Shown piece by piece: positions 42,828-53,735 of a DNA stretch of 64,000 nt. Made by a program: the position numbers and the translations under genes. Source of the DNA: Raffaelea ambrosiae (lineage: Eukaryota; Ascomycota; Sordariomycetes; Ophiostomatales; Ophiostomataceae); the NCBI GenBank assembly GCA_002778195.1, contig PCDI01000008.1, forward strand, positions 248,001 to 312,000. Reading direction: 5' to 3'. The notes below the pieces were generated by a model. That model was not told the origin of the DNA and did not search any database. It saw only the letters and a program-made list of their open reading frames with translations. Within the stretch, counting starts at the first letter, position 1; every line of letters starts with the position of its first letter.

Positions 42828-45800
42828 CTAAGCATCGTTGTCCTCGTCGGAGCTGTAGTCAGCCTCGTGGAGCCGGCTCGCAATGTCTGCTGGCAGACCG
42901 CCTTCGTCTTCAGTGTCGAGGTACTCGCGACCGCCGAGAGCACTGAGAGCAACTGGGAGGAATACGAGCGCATGCGGTGCCGCAAGCAGAACCAGTGCAA
43001 CCCAAACGCGGAAGTAGTAGATCTCAAAGATCTTGCTCCGCGTAAAGGCCAGCACACACACACCCAGAAGCTTGGTCAGTGTGATGCCGGAGAAGACGGA
43101 TCCTCCGACATTGACGAGCGCAGCCCAAGCACGCTGGTCCCTGGAATCAGCAAACCGGGTGCGGGCATTATGCCGGAGCAAGCCCGACGGGAACGTGAAA
43201 GCTCTGGCAATGTGCGCGCAGAATTCAACCGAGATGCCCACACAAATGATCAGGTTCACCAACGTCACGGCATTGAGCGACACGCCCATGACGGCCAACG
43301 CGCCCATGATGTCGCAGATGGTCATGGCTACTGTGGCAGCCACGACAACCGCCGTCATAAATGAGCCCAGCAACACCCAGGACACAACAAAGATGATTGC
43401 CATTGCTGATCCAAGCAGCGCCCCCGAGAGCGAGACAATGGACGCGTATTGATCAAAGAAGATGTAAAAAACGCTGTACGGGAACACCTCCACACCTGTA
43501 GCCTTAGTGATGTCAGAGGCAATTCGTCGTGCCGAGGCATAGGCCTCAATGAAATCTTCCTGACTCCGCAGCGGCGAGTGCATAGTGCGGAAGCTCGTGG
43601 CAGGTACCGCGTCGAGTTCTGCATCAACAACAACGGACTGGCCGTATGATGCCTGACCACCGAGGGGGCAGTCGTCGGTCGTTGGAGCGTTGAGGAACTT
43701 CTTCAGGTAGTGGACGAACTCGTCGCCTTCCGGCATGCCGTACAAAGTCACGTTCCATGCAGGAACGCGGTTGGCAAAGCAAGGCTTGCCGTTCTCGACG
43801 CAGCAGCTCTCGAAATCGGGGTTCAACCACAGGAAGAAATCGTCAATCCAGCTTGCTGTGGGTGACGCAATGTACGACAGCTCTGTACGCTTGCGCTCCT
43901 GCTCGAGGATGCCCGTGAGGGACGTCAGCTGGCACGTGGGGAACCGCGAGCAGATCTCCTGCTGGTGTAGACGCTGTGTGGCGTTGAGATCTTTCGTGAC
44001 GAAGTAGACAGGCGGTCCCGAGTTGAAATAATCATACAGATCGTTGAAGTAAGGAATGAGATAGGAGTCGTCGGGAATGGCAACGCGCTGGTCGAGACCG
44101 AGCTTGATGTAGGGGAGGAGGGCTACGCCCGCAGCAAAGAGGCCTGTGAAAAAGACCAACACAGCTGTCTTCACGCTCTTCTTTAGAAGCGTGGGAGCAT
44201 AGCGTTGGCGAATGAAGCGCTGCAGAGCACTCTCCCGCGAAAGGTCCTCCCCGCCGCTTGCGTCAATATGGCCACCGTTCATCGACCCATTAAGATGCAC
44301 GCGGGCGGCCTTAACGGGAATGCAGAAGAGGATGTCGGCGCGGTTGTCTTCGACGCGGAACTGGTTGAGCGCAAGGACGGACACGAACCCTGTCACCTGT
44401 AGGATGGCGTTGATGAACACGGCCCCAGACGCATAGATGGCAAAGTTCCGCACAGCAGGCATGCCGACGAAAGCGCCGAGCGCAAACGATATTGTCTCTG
44501 TGATGGCAGAGAACAGGATGGATGGGCCAATTCTGCCCATGGCAAGGGCGACCCTCTGCTCGATCTCCTCGTCGCGGTGGCTGACATTCACGCGCTCAAA
44601 CTCGTGGACGATCAAGAAGATGTTGTCGACGCCCACAGCAAGGACGATGAAGGGGATCACATCGACAATGATGAGGGTCGCCTTGAGACCAGCCCAAGAG
44701 AAGAGACCAATGGAGGCCGTGATGGACATGATGACAATCAGAACACCAATGAAGCCCAGACCAAACTTGGACTCGACCAAGAAGACGCCAAAGTGGTGGA
44801 AGAGGTCGCTGAACGAGAGCGTTGTCGAGCCGAGGGCAATCGATGCATACAGGAACATGATGACATAGCTGATCACAATGATCTTGGCATCCGTGTTGGT
44901 GGACTTGTTCAGCTCCTCTTCCAGGCTGATCTCGGTGTTGAAGGACAGGCGCAACCCGCGTGCGGACGCCTCCTGTTGCACCTCCAGCAGGCGGTTCTTC
45001 ATGGCCTGCTCCCAGTCCATGGCATGGAGGACTTCGGGAGAGCCCTCGTCGTGGTTGGCGACAACCCAAGTCACGGTGATGGCGTGGGCATCGGCCACGT
45101 GGTCAACATCGGAGTAGCCTCCCAGAATTTGCTCTGGCTCGAGGGGCTGGCCATAAGCAGCACGGCATTCCACTGGCCGCTTTGCACAGGACGTGAGAGT
45201 GTCCTTCCAGTACTTGTCGACAAGTGCGGGCTGATTGCTGAAATAGGCAGCCACGGACTGCACAACGCAGACGTCGCCTGTTGGCTTGAAGCACACATCG
45301 GCCAAGGTCATGCCGTACTCGGGCCCCTCGAGCTCCTCGATACTCTTTTCCACTCCCATCCACCAGACCAGCGTTTCTTCGCTGAGAACCGGACCCGGAC
45401 CAGATGGAAGAGTGTCGTTGACCAAGAAGGCCTGCTCGGCTCGGTAGAATGGACCAAAGCTGGAGTCGAAGAAGGCCTTGTCCTGTGCTGCAGCGGATGT
45501 AGGGCTCACCCACAGTCGTGCAGGGTTCAGTTCCAGCTGGAAGCGGAACCAACCCAGGCTCAGAGCAGTGGCAACGAGCAGGCTGCCGCAAATGCTGATA
45601 GCCGGAAACCTGGCTGCCCAGTGCCCGAGGCCCCTAAAAAGTGCACTGCACCATGTGTTCAAAGCGTACTCTCTTGGCGGTGTTTCTGCCGTCGAAGCGC
45701 TGGTGCCAGAGCGGTGAATGAGCCCATAGAGGAATGCGCGCCGCTCGTCTTCCTCGACGTCGTCTTCGTCTTCGGCATCTCCGTTAGGATCGTGCAGAAG

Positions 45801-46780
45801 CGGCAGACCCCGGTTTCGATTTGTCGTGTACAGGAAACGCAAGCCGGCATAGGCCACGAGGAGCAGCACGGCGACCGAGTAGAGGAGGATCGAGACGAAG
45901 GACAGACAGGGCAGGGCACCCACGTGGCAGGAACCAGCCTTCTTGACCTCCGGCAGCTCAGGACAGACGGCAGGACAGTCGGTGCATGCGCAGCGGAAGT
46001 TGGGGTCTTCGTCGTTGCACTTCTTGGCCTTCATCTGTATCGGTCGCATATCAGGGTCGGCGTATTCTGTCGGGAAGTTCATTTGGAAGGGCGAGCCGCC
46101 AAGGCGCTGCTTTCCGATGAAAGTCAGCAGCTCGGTGTAGTTCTTCGCACCGCCGCCAATCAAGTTCATGGCCTTGGAGTTGGTCGGGCCAAACTTGACC
46201 TCCTTGCAGCTGTCATAGAAACCCGTGCCATATTCTTCCGATACCAGCTGGTCGAGCTCTGCCACAAGCAGCTTGCCGCCCTTCTCGGAGGCGTCGGTGA
46301 CGTTGACGAACAGTGACTGGTCGGGGGAGCAGGTGAATGTGCAGACGAGGTTGTAGAAGTTCTCTCTGCAGGCCGGGCACGAGGAGACGATCTGGTTCAC
46401 CGTCGCGAGGTTGTCCTTCATTGATGTCACCTGTAGAGTAAATTGTGTGTTAGAAGACGCATCACCGATAGCAGGGGGAAGTCCCTCTTGGCACGTACCT
46501 GGCCCTCTGTGCAGCAGATCGGCCCCGAGCTCCATTTTGGTCCGCACAGGTCGACTAGCTGTTTCCGAACCGTGTCTTCAGGTTCTGTTGCCAGGCCATT
46601 GTCGACACAGGGCAGCTCTGGGCCAAACAGGCTGCGTCGTCCGCACTGGCCGCGGATAGAGCACCGGCCGGGTTCGTGGATGGGTGTCAAGGCCTTCTCA
46701 ACGGCAGTCGCCTCTCCCAGGCCCGCCAGGAAAAGCACGGCGCTGCCAACAGTGGCGATGGCCTGCGATAGCCTCGCCAT
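42828..46780 (-). CDS. NCR1: Niemann-Pick type C1-like sterol transporter
   Basis: Two exons on the minus strand, 46780-46499 and 46430-42828, give 1,294 residues, the family's usual length. A signal peptide (MARLSQAIATVGSAVLFLAG) precedes the Cys-rich NPC1 N-terminal domain, which contains RCSIRGQCG, GPICCTEGQ, CPACRENFYNLVCTFTCSPD and CRAAYG-type cysteines. A transmembrane helix (LSFVSILLYSVAVLLLVAYAG) leads into the first luminal loop. The sterol-sensing domain runs from KIIVISYVIMFLYASIALG through DVIPFIVLAVGVDNIFLIVH to FINAILQVTGFVSVLAL. The C-terminal RND-like helices end with an acidic tail. By family it moves sterols out of the vacuole or late endosome membrane. The second intron-exon junction is clean (gtacgt/ctacag). 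Confidence 0.95.
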
Positions 46781-47829
46781 TTGAGTGAGGCAGCTGTCTC
46801 AAACGGGCAAGGCACCCGTCCTACGCGCGCTGTCGCCTGAAGAAGTCGCCTTAACCGTCGGTGATCGTTTGACGAGCTCCCGCTGGGTAGTTCGCAAGGA
46901 GATAACGTGCAACTGGAAACGGTGAGCTGGCGCGACGTTGCGACGTCAGCTTCGTAGATCGTGCGTGAAGCTTCGGGGTCGCATGGAGTTTGTGGGGGGA
47001 GAGAAGCTATGGCTGGGCTCTTGCCTGTGACGCCTCGCAGTTTCGGAAGGCAGCGACCCGTTACCGGCGGCCCTGAGGCCCGTGCACACTGCCCTGCGTC
47101 ATGGACTCATGGACTCCACTCTGAAGCATGACAGGATCACACTGGCCCGGTGCGGAAAAACGTAATATTCCGCTCTACATCCAATCAGGGAATTCTGCAA
47201 TATCGACCGTGTCGCATGCCAAAATAAAGTAACGCGGCCAGCTACCAGCTAACGTCTTCTTGCCTTTTGGAGCAGACCCCGACATCAACAACTCTTCATC
47301 ATATCTCATTTCTCGCCTCTCTGTCTTTGACTTTGGTGCATTTCTCTTTTCTCACCGTCGCTCTCCTTCCCTCTTTCTCCTATCCGTATCCTAAGATGGC
47401 ACGTTTCTTATGATATCTGGAGGAGGTGCTTTTCATTTCATCCCAGAAACCTGTCTGTTTTCTGGGACCCCTTTGATATCAATACACTGAAGACACGGCA
47501 GGAATCTGCTTTGTGGCAGTTCCATCACGAAATGAGTCTGCCTGTGGCAACCCTGTGTCTTTGTGGATCTGTCGACGAGTGTTGATTATTCACCACGTCC
47601 CTTTGTTTTTGTATCTAACAAGCCGTTTGCTGGACCCTTGGACGCAGTCTTTCATAGTCTACCCCGTCTCCAGGAAGCAGCTCTACTTTATTCTCCACTC
47701 TTTCTATTTGTTCTGGCAGCGTCACAAATTTTGTCTTCTTTTTCGTCCTTAGTATTTTATCACTCCCCTTGAACCTCGCCTTTTCATCCACCCAACACAC
47801 TCGTTTGATGGCGTTGTTTAGTTAAATAG
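46781..47829. other. Divergent intergenic region NPC1-like / F-box gene
   Basis: 1.05 kb with no supported gene; should hold both promoters. The right half (47280-47800) is T/C-rich as in fungal leaders. Confidence 0.5.
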
Positions 47830-50800
47830 ATGGAGGAATCAGTCGGCTCTGGGGGCCGTCAAGTTGGGGTTGAGCCTCCCTTGGCGGCCAACGACAGGAT
47901 GAACGCCATACCCAACCAGGAACAGTCTGCCCCTCGAACTGGGGACGGCAAGACCACGATGGACGCACCGGATGCTGATTCTGCTTCTGACGTGTCTATG
48001 GCCACCGATAGTGACGACATGGACGTTGGACAACCGCAACAAGGGTCTCGCGTCGATGGCAACCAGTCACCCTTGGCGGAAGATGCAATTTCGAGAAAAC
48101 GAAAGTCGCCAGGCTCTGAAAGAGACGACCGCTCCCAGACCCGGGATGCCGTTTCTGGAAATTCTAAAAAGGTGAAGCTTGATGCTGCCGACCAAGGCAC
48201 GCATCCAATCTCGCGTCCCAGGATTCCTGCAGATAGGTCCCTCCTATCTCCTGAGATCTGGCGTCGAGTTTTCGGTTTCTGTCCTCCCAAAGCCCTGGGC
48301 AATTTGTTGTGCGTCAACAAATTGTTCAAATCCTATCTTGACCCTTCTTCTACGGCGTCGTCTTCCAGCAACCTGCAGCCAAATGCCATATGGCAGGGGT
48401 CGAGGCGTTTGTTTTGGCCGCAAATGCCCACCCCTCTTAGAGGGAAGACGGAACTAGACATGTGGCGTCTAGCCTGTTTGCTCACCTGCCAATTTTGTGG
48501 TAAGAAAGATGCCCGGCCGCCTACTGCTCTTTGCGAGCCATTGCGTCTTGGTCACGGTGCAGATGGAGTTGCCTGCATCTGGACTTTTCGGGCTGTTTGC
48601 TGCACGAAGTGCTTTTCAAGCAACTCGATAAAGGTGAGTTTGAGCAGTTTTCTAAACCTGCTTCGAAGTCGCCTTTTTGGCTTGGGATCACCACCTAACC
48701 TCTTTTGCCCTGGCCAGGAAATGGACCTCCTCATGTCGGACTTCCCTACGTTTTTAATGCCAGCCTTGACGTTTGTTTTCTCGACCTCCGACGGGCAGAT
48801 CGTTCCTCCCGGCGCGATAGAACGTGGTCAAGTGCCGCAGTCTTCAGTCCTGACAAAGTTGTTCTGGTCTCCAGACGTGGACAGCATACGGCAGGAATTT
48901 CTTTCTGATAAAGACCTGGGTGCTGCCGCGGTTGAGGAGTGGCTTAAGGGACTCCCTTCGCGCGGAGCAGAACAGAAAGCAGACGCAGCCAAATGGGAAA
49001 AGTATGAAGACTCGGGCGGTGTGGAACAGATGCGAGCGCTACTCTATCCTGGGTATCAGCCCGCACCTGTTGCGCCGACGAATCCCGCTGCAACGCAAAG
49101 CCAGCCAACGTCAGCAGATCAGAAGGCCCAGGAGTCTACCGGCTCATCTCTTCCACCTTCTATAGCCTCCCTTCCACGGCACCCAATGCCGCAACGGCCC
49201 ATTACAGGTATGTAACAATCATGTTCTTTTGTCCGACGGCATGACTGACTCGAGCATGGCAGGTGGTACGCAAGCGGGCGGCGCCCCATTATCTCTGCTT
49301 CCACGGGTGATGCGACCTTCCCATGTTGAGCGAAACAAGGACGAGGCAGAGCGAAACAAGGACGAGGCAGAGCAACTCGAGGCCAAGAAGGCAGAGATCG
49401 TCCGCCGCGCTAGACTTCTAGACTCGCGACTGGGAGAAGATGAGCTCCAGCAGAACCCAGCATTCCGCGCAGCCGTCCAGTCAATATCACCACTGGATGA
49501 CGATACATGGGATATGCTCAAGCCACGGCTGCTCTCACAAGTTGGGGAGGCAGACAACCAATCAGACACATTATTACCAGTTCCTCGACCGCCGAACTCC
49601 ATGACCCGGAAAGAACCCGAAAGAAGCAAAAGCAAAGAAGAGATCGAGGCAGACTGGGATGAAATCCAAGGGCCTGTCCGCCTCAAGATTCTCAAGTATG
49701 CAGACGAGGCCATTATTGGAGACTGGGATGACGGAGAGAAGGTCACAAAGGACAATGCACCTTCATTCGCCGTGGATGTTCTCCTCCACGTGCGCAAACG
49801 ATTTTACGTTGAAGTGGAAAAGGACGCCGCAGCCGCCCATACAGCTGGAAAAGCTCCCATTGTCGACCCCCCAAAGGGACCGTTCACGCAGAAACTGACA
49901 CTCGAGAACATGAAGTACGTCTTTGACGTGAAAATCAGGCCACTCACAGAGCCTCTGCGCAAGGAGATCTTTCTTTGCAACGGCTGTGGGTATGGTGCCA
50001 AGTTCTTTGGCTTCGAGGGCGTCATCCAGCATTACGCAGCCAAACACACAACGGCTCTGAGTATGGGGAACATCATTGTCCACTGGAGAGCTGAGTGGCC
50101 TGCTATACCACCCTTCAAACCAAACCCGAAGGCGTCCAAAAACTCGTTCCATCCGCTTCCAGCTATCCCGCCGACTCCCGCTCCTTTAGGTCGAGAGGCT
50201 GGTGCAGCTTCCAGATATGGCCACAGCGCGCCCCCACCTGACCAACTGCACATTCCACAACAGCTGTCTCAGATTCCTCCACAGCCGCAGCTGTATCCGG
50301 CAGGTGCGCAAGGTCATCAGTATGGTCCGCCGCCCTACGGCAGCGAATACCAGCAATCACCATCTGGGCCATATTCGCCTGTAGACCAATACCACCCAAA
50401 TCAGCCCCAATATGGTCAGCAGCCGTATCCACCGCATGGCCAGCCTGCGGCCTACCAACCCTATGCGCCGAGTCCAACGGGCCCCGTAGGTTATCAACCT
50501 CCACCAATTACTACCGCGCCCCAAATTTCACCTGCCCAGCCTCCATCGGGACAAGCTAGCTATGGCTATGGCTATGGGCCGTACGGGCAGCCACCTGCTT
50601 TTCCTGATAGGCTGCAGTTGACGACACCCTATGGGGAAAAGCTTGAAAGCATGGCACACCAGGCTCGCGAGCTGTGGATGTCCACTTCAAACATGTTGAA
50701 TCTGCCCGGTGTGGTGAGAATATATGCAGTTATTTTCCACCTGGACAAGTTCTTTCGCTCTCGATTCGGGGAGCCGCTGCCTTTAGATCTGTTCATCGAC

Positions 50801-51388
50801 GGCCTGTCAAACCATAAGGACATGCGCCCTGTTCGGAACGTCAACGAGTTGCCGTGCAAGACTTGTTATATGGGACTTGGTGCAGCGTCCTCTGTTACGG
50901 AGGACCGCAAGGTCTTTTCGCTGCCCCAACTTTTGAATCACTTCCACAGCAGTCATGAGGGGCAAGCACATGGGAACAATCCCTATGGCCAGCCACCACT
51001 CAGCTGGATGGCGGACATGCTTCTTCTTCCATATTCGTCTGCGCTACAGGACATGATTGGCCCTAAGGGCCAAAAATATCCCATGTTGGCAGAGGCTGTG
51101 GCAGGCCTGGTGGACCAAGATCCGTATCCGCAGGCACAGGGTGCGGCATGGTCTGGTGCTGCGGATGAGAATGGGCCGAATGCGTCGATGGACAATCACA
51201 ACCGCTTTTATGGAAATGCGGGACCGTCGCCACGAGCACAGCACCAGCAGTACCAGCCCCAGGATGGTGCACCTCCCAAGAATGGGGGCAGAGCTTATCC
51301 CACATTTGGTGCCAATGATGCTAGCGACAGAAGCCAGAATTCATCGGTTGCAGGCCGCTGGCCTCAGCAGAAAGGCCGGTCTGATAAT

Positions 51389-51420
<32 letters not shown>

Positions 51421-52900
51421 GCCACAGAAGAATCGCCAGGGCAAAGAAAAGAAGAAGAAGAATGGACCAAAGGGAGGCCACGGAAATGACCTGCAGAAGC
51501 ATGGTGGTGGCGAGTATTCGGCGGCCAAGCGGAAAGAGGAGGAGGCCATGGAGGAAGAAGAAAAACGAGCGGAGGAGGAAGAACGCAAGAGAGAGGACGA
51601 GATCCGAGCCATGTGGGCAGCTGCTAGGACGCAAGCAGCCCAAGCCCAGTCAACGCCCGTGCTTGCTGGTGCCATCACACCGCAGACGGCTAGGTCAGGT
51701 GTCGACAGTATCTATGGACCAAGTCGCACCAACACGCCTGCCGTCCCACAGAAGCGGAAACCTCGGACGCCACATCAGCCAGAACGGCACAGACCACCGC
51801 CGGGCAGAAACGAGGTGTTGATCAAGCAAGAAGACAAGGAGTGTTTGGACATTCGAAATGTGCAGAAAACGCCGCACAATGCACCGCAGAAAGAATCACA
51901 GAAAGAATCGCAGAGAGCACCGCAGAGAGCACCACCGGCACACGAGGCGGCTCCGGAGCCAGACTTGTTGGGGGCCTTAGAAATGCACTTGTCGCATGCC
52001 CAGGAGCGCTCACCACCACCGCCGCCGCCGCCTCCGCCGGCGTCAAGAGCCGTACCTGTTTCCGTTTCTGTGCCGACGGCGCCACCTGCCCGTGTCATTT
52101 ATGTGGACGAGCGGGGTCGGGAGGTGATGCCGCCTAGGGAGTCTGACAGGCATATACGTTACGAGCCGGAGCATGGCCGTCCGCGATCACCAGTTTATGT
52201 GCGATATGCGGATGTGCCTGCTCCAGCACCTCCTATGCAGCAGGCTGACCCCTATCGTGGGCGCAGTCCGCCGCTACTGCGTCGCTATGCCGGGGAAACT
52301 CCGGTTGTTTATGAAACACGGCCCAACACCCGACATTATGTGGCCGCCGATGAGAGGGAATATGAGCGGGCGGTGCCACCGCCGCCACCAACACATGGTG
52401 GTTACGCACAAGCAGCGCCTCCGCCTCGACAGGAGTACTACCGTGTGTACGCCGACGATGCCCGACCTACTCGGCCTATGGAGTATGCATCCTATGGGGT
52501 AGTGCGGGTAATGCACCCAGACGGAGACTATTACGCTCAACGGCCGGTGCGCCGTGAATCGGCAGCTATTGCGCGGCCTGAGGTGGACCCACAGGGCACC
52601 GCCCGCTACTATGATTACGCGGCGCCAGGGCCATCTTATGAGGAGTCGCCAGGCGGAGGTCGGCCTGTGCGGCGTGAAGCGGGGGCACCGCCTGTGTCGT
52701 ATACGGCGGCGGGCTATGAGCATCCGCAGTATGAGCGATACGGCGATGGACGAGGTGGTGGAGGACCTGCTGGGGGGCGGGATGTCCGAGATATGCAGGC
52801 TTCAGCACGGCCAGATCAAGGATATTATGAAGAGTATGATCCGCACTACCCGTCAGCGGCAGCAGGCTCAGACGGGCGACGGCAGATGCGGTATCAATAG
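47830..52900 (+). CDS. Large F-box protein with zinc-finger-like segments
   Basis: Three exons, 47830-48633, 48718-49207 and 49263-52900, join in phase to give 1,643 residues. After a disordered, NLS-bearing N terminus, an F-box reads SLLSPEIWRRVFGFCPPKAL (about residues 138-170). A CxxC pair set (CQFCGKK ... CCTKC) follows and may bind zinc. The C-terminal half has an RNKDEAE repeat, a folded region, and two C2H2-like segments (CNGCGYGAKFFG ... HYAAKH; CKTCYM ... HFHSSH). It ends with Pro/Tyr/Gln-rich disorder, an Asn run (51384-51420) and basic coiled-coil-like KKEE tracts. The first intron (84 nt) contains no stop and keeps frame, so an unspliced form would insert 28 residues. The second joins an F-box half to the zinc-finger half; its donor and acceptor (gtatgt, ggcag) are good. 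Likely role: SCF ubiquitin-ligase adaptor; target unknown. Confidence 0.8.
51384..51420 (+). repeat. (AAC)n repeat coding about 12 asparagines
   Basis: Uninterrupted AAC units in the F-box protein, flanked by GATAAT and AAG. Likely length-variable. Confidence 0.9.
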
Positions 52901-53735
52901 GGGGGTAATCATGCGAGCAGTGGGGTTTTTATGCTGCTATTTCTTCATAGATCGAGATACCACGTATTTCTTTTTTTTCTTTTTTTTTGCATTCAAGCCA
53001 ACGTGAAATGGAGCCAGCATTGGTTCTAGAAATACCATGTATTTTTTTTTTAAAAAAAAAAATTTTCGGAGAAATTGATACGCGTTTGGGCAGTTTGGGC
53101 TGTTTTGCATTTCTTATTCTGTTGGAATATACAGGAAGTTTAAACAAGAGAGGGCTTGCGTGCGTGGGAGTTAGAGACACGTAGAGTGAGAATACGAAGA
53201 CGTTTTTGAACAAGAAATTTGTACTGTGTTTGATCGTGATTTCTTTTAACAAAAAGACTCCTGGGCAAAGAATGCCGATGCGGGTTTTAGAGTTACAATA
53301 GGGAGGTGTGGTAGAGAGGAGGACGAAAGGGGGGGAGAGCAGAGTAAGAAGAGAGGGTGGAAGAGGAGTAGACAAAAGAAGGCAAAACAAAAAAAAAAAG
53401 AAAGGAAGTCTAAATACGCAGAGCAATATATAGGAACAGTTTTTTTTTTCGAGGACCAAGCGAGGGAGAAAAAATTGAGAGACATGCCCCATCTGCAAAT
53501 AAAAAAGATGAAAAAAGGGGGGGGGGAGATGAAGAACACAACAAAGAGAGAGAGAGAGAAAATGGCAAAAGAACACCCCGAGTGGCATAAGAGGTCTTCC
53601 GTGGCATGCGAGAATTGAGAGAGAACTGTAACGGGGAAGCCGGAGACACCGCGCCCACACCCACCAAACAAAATAATAAAAACAACACGCCCAGACAAAA
53701 TTCATACAGATTCTGTGCCCCTTTGACGACCATAC
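52901..53735. other. Convergent 3' spacer F-box gene / VPS1
   Basis: 835 bases, strongly A/T-homopolymeric. A T10-A11 palindrome lies at 53042-53062 and further T, A and G runs occur at 52968-52988, 53389-53400 and 53517-53527. Consistent with 3' UTRs and terminators of both genes. No gene supported. Confidence 0.55.
53042..53062. repeat. T10-A11 inverted repeat
   Basis: A run of ten T followed by eleven A, able to form a simple A-T hairpin, between convergent gene ends. Confidence 0.8.

Noticed and set aside
44577..46316. 579-codon ORF on the plus strand
   Set aside because: Antisense shadow of the NPC1-like gene; no domain and no splice context.
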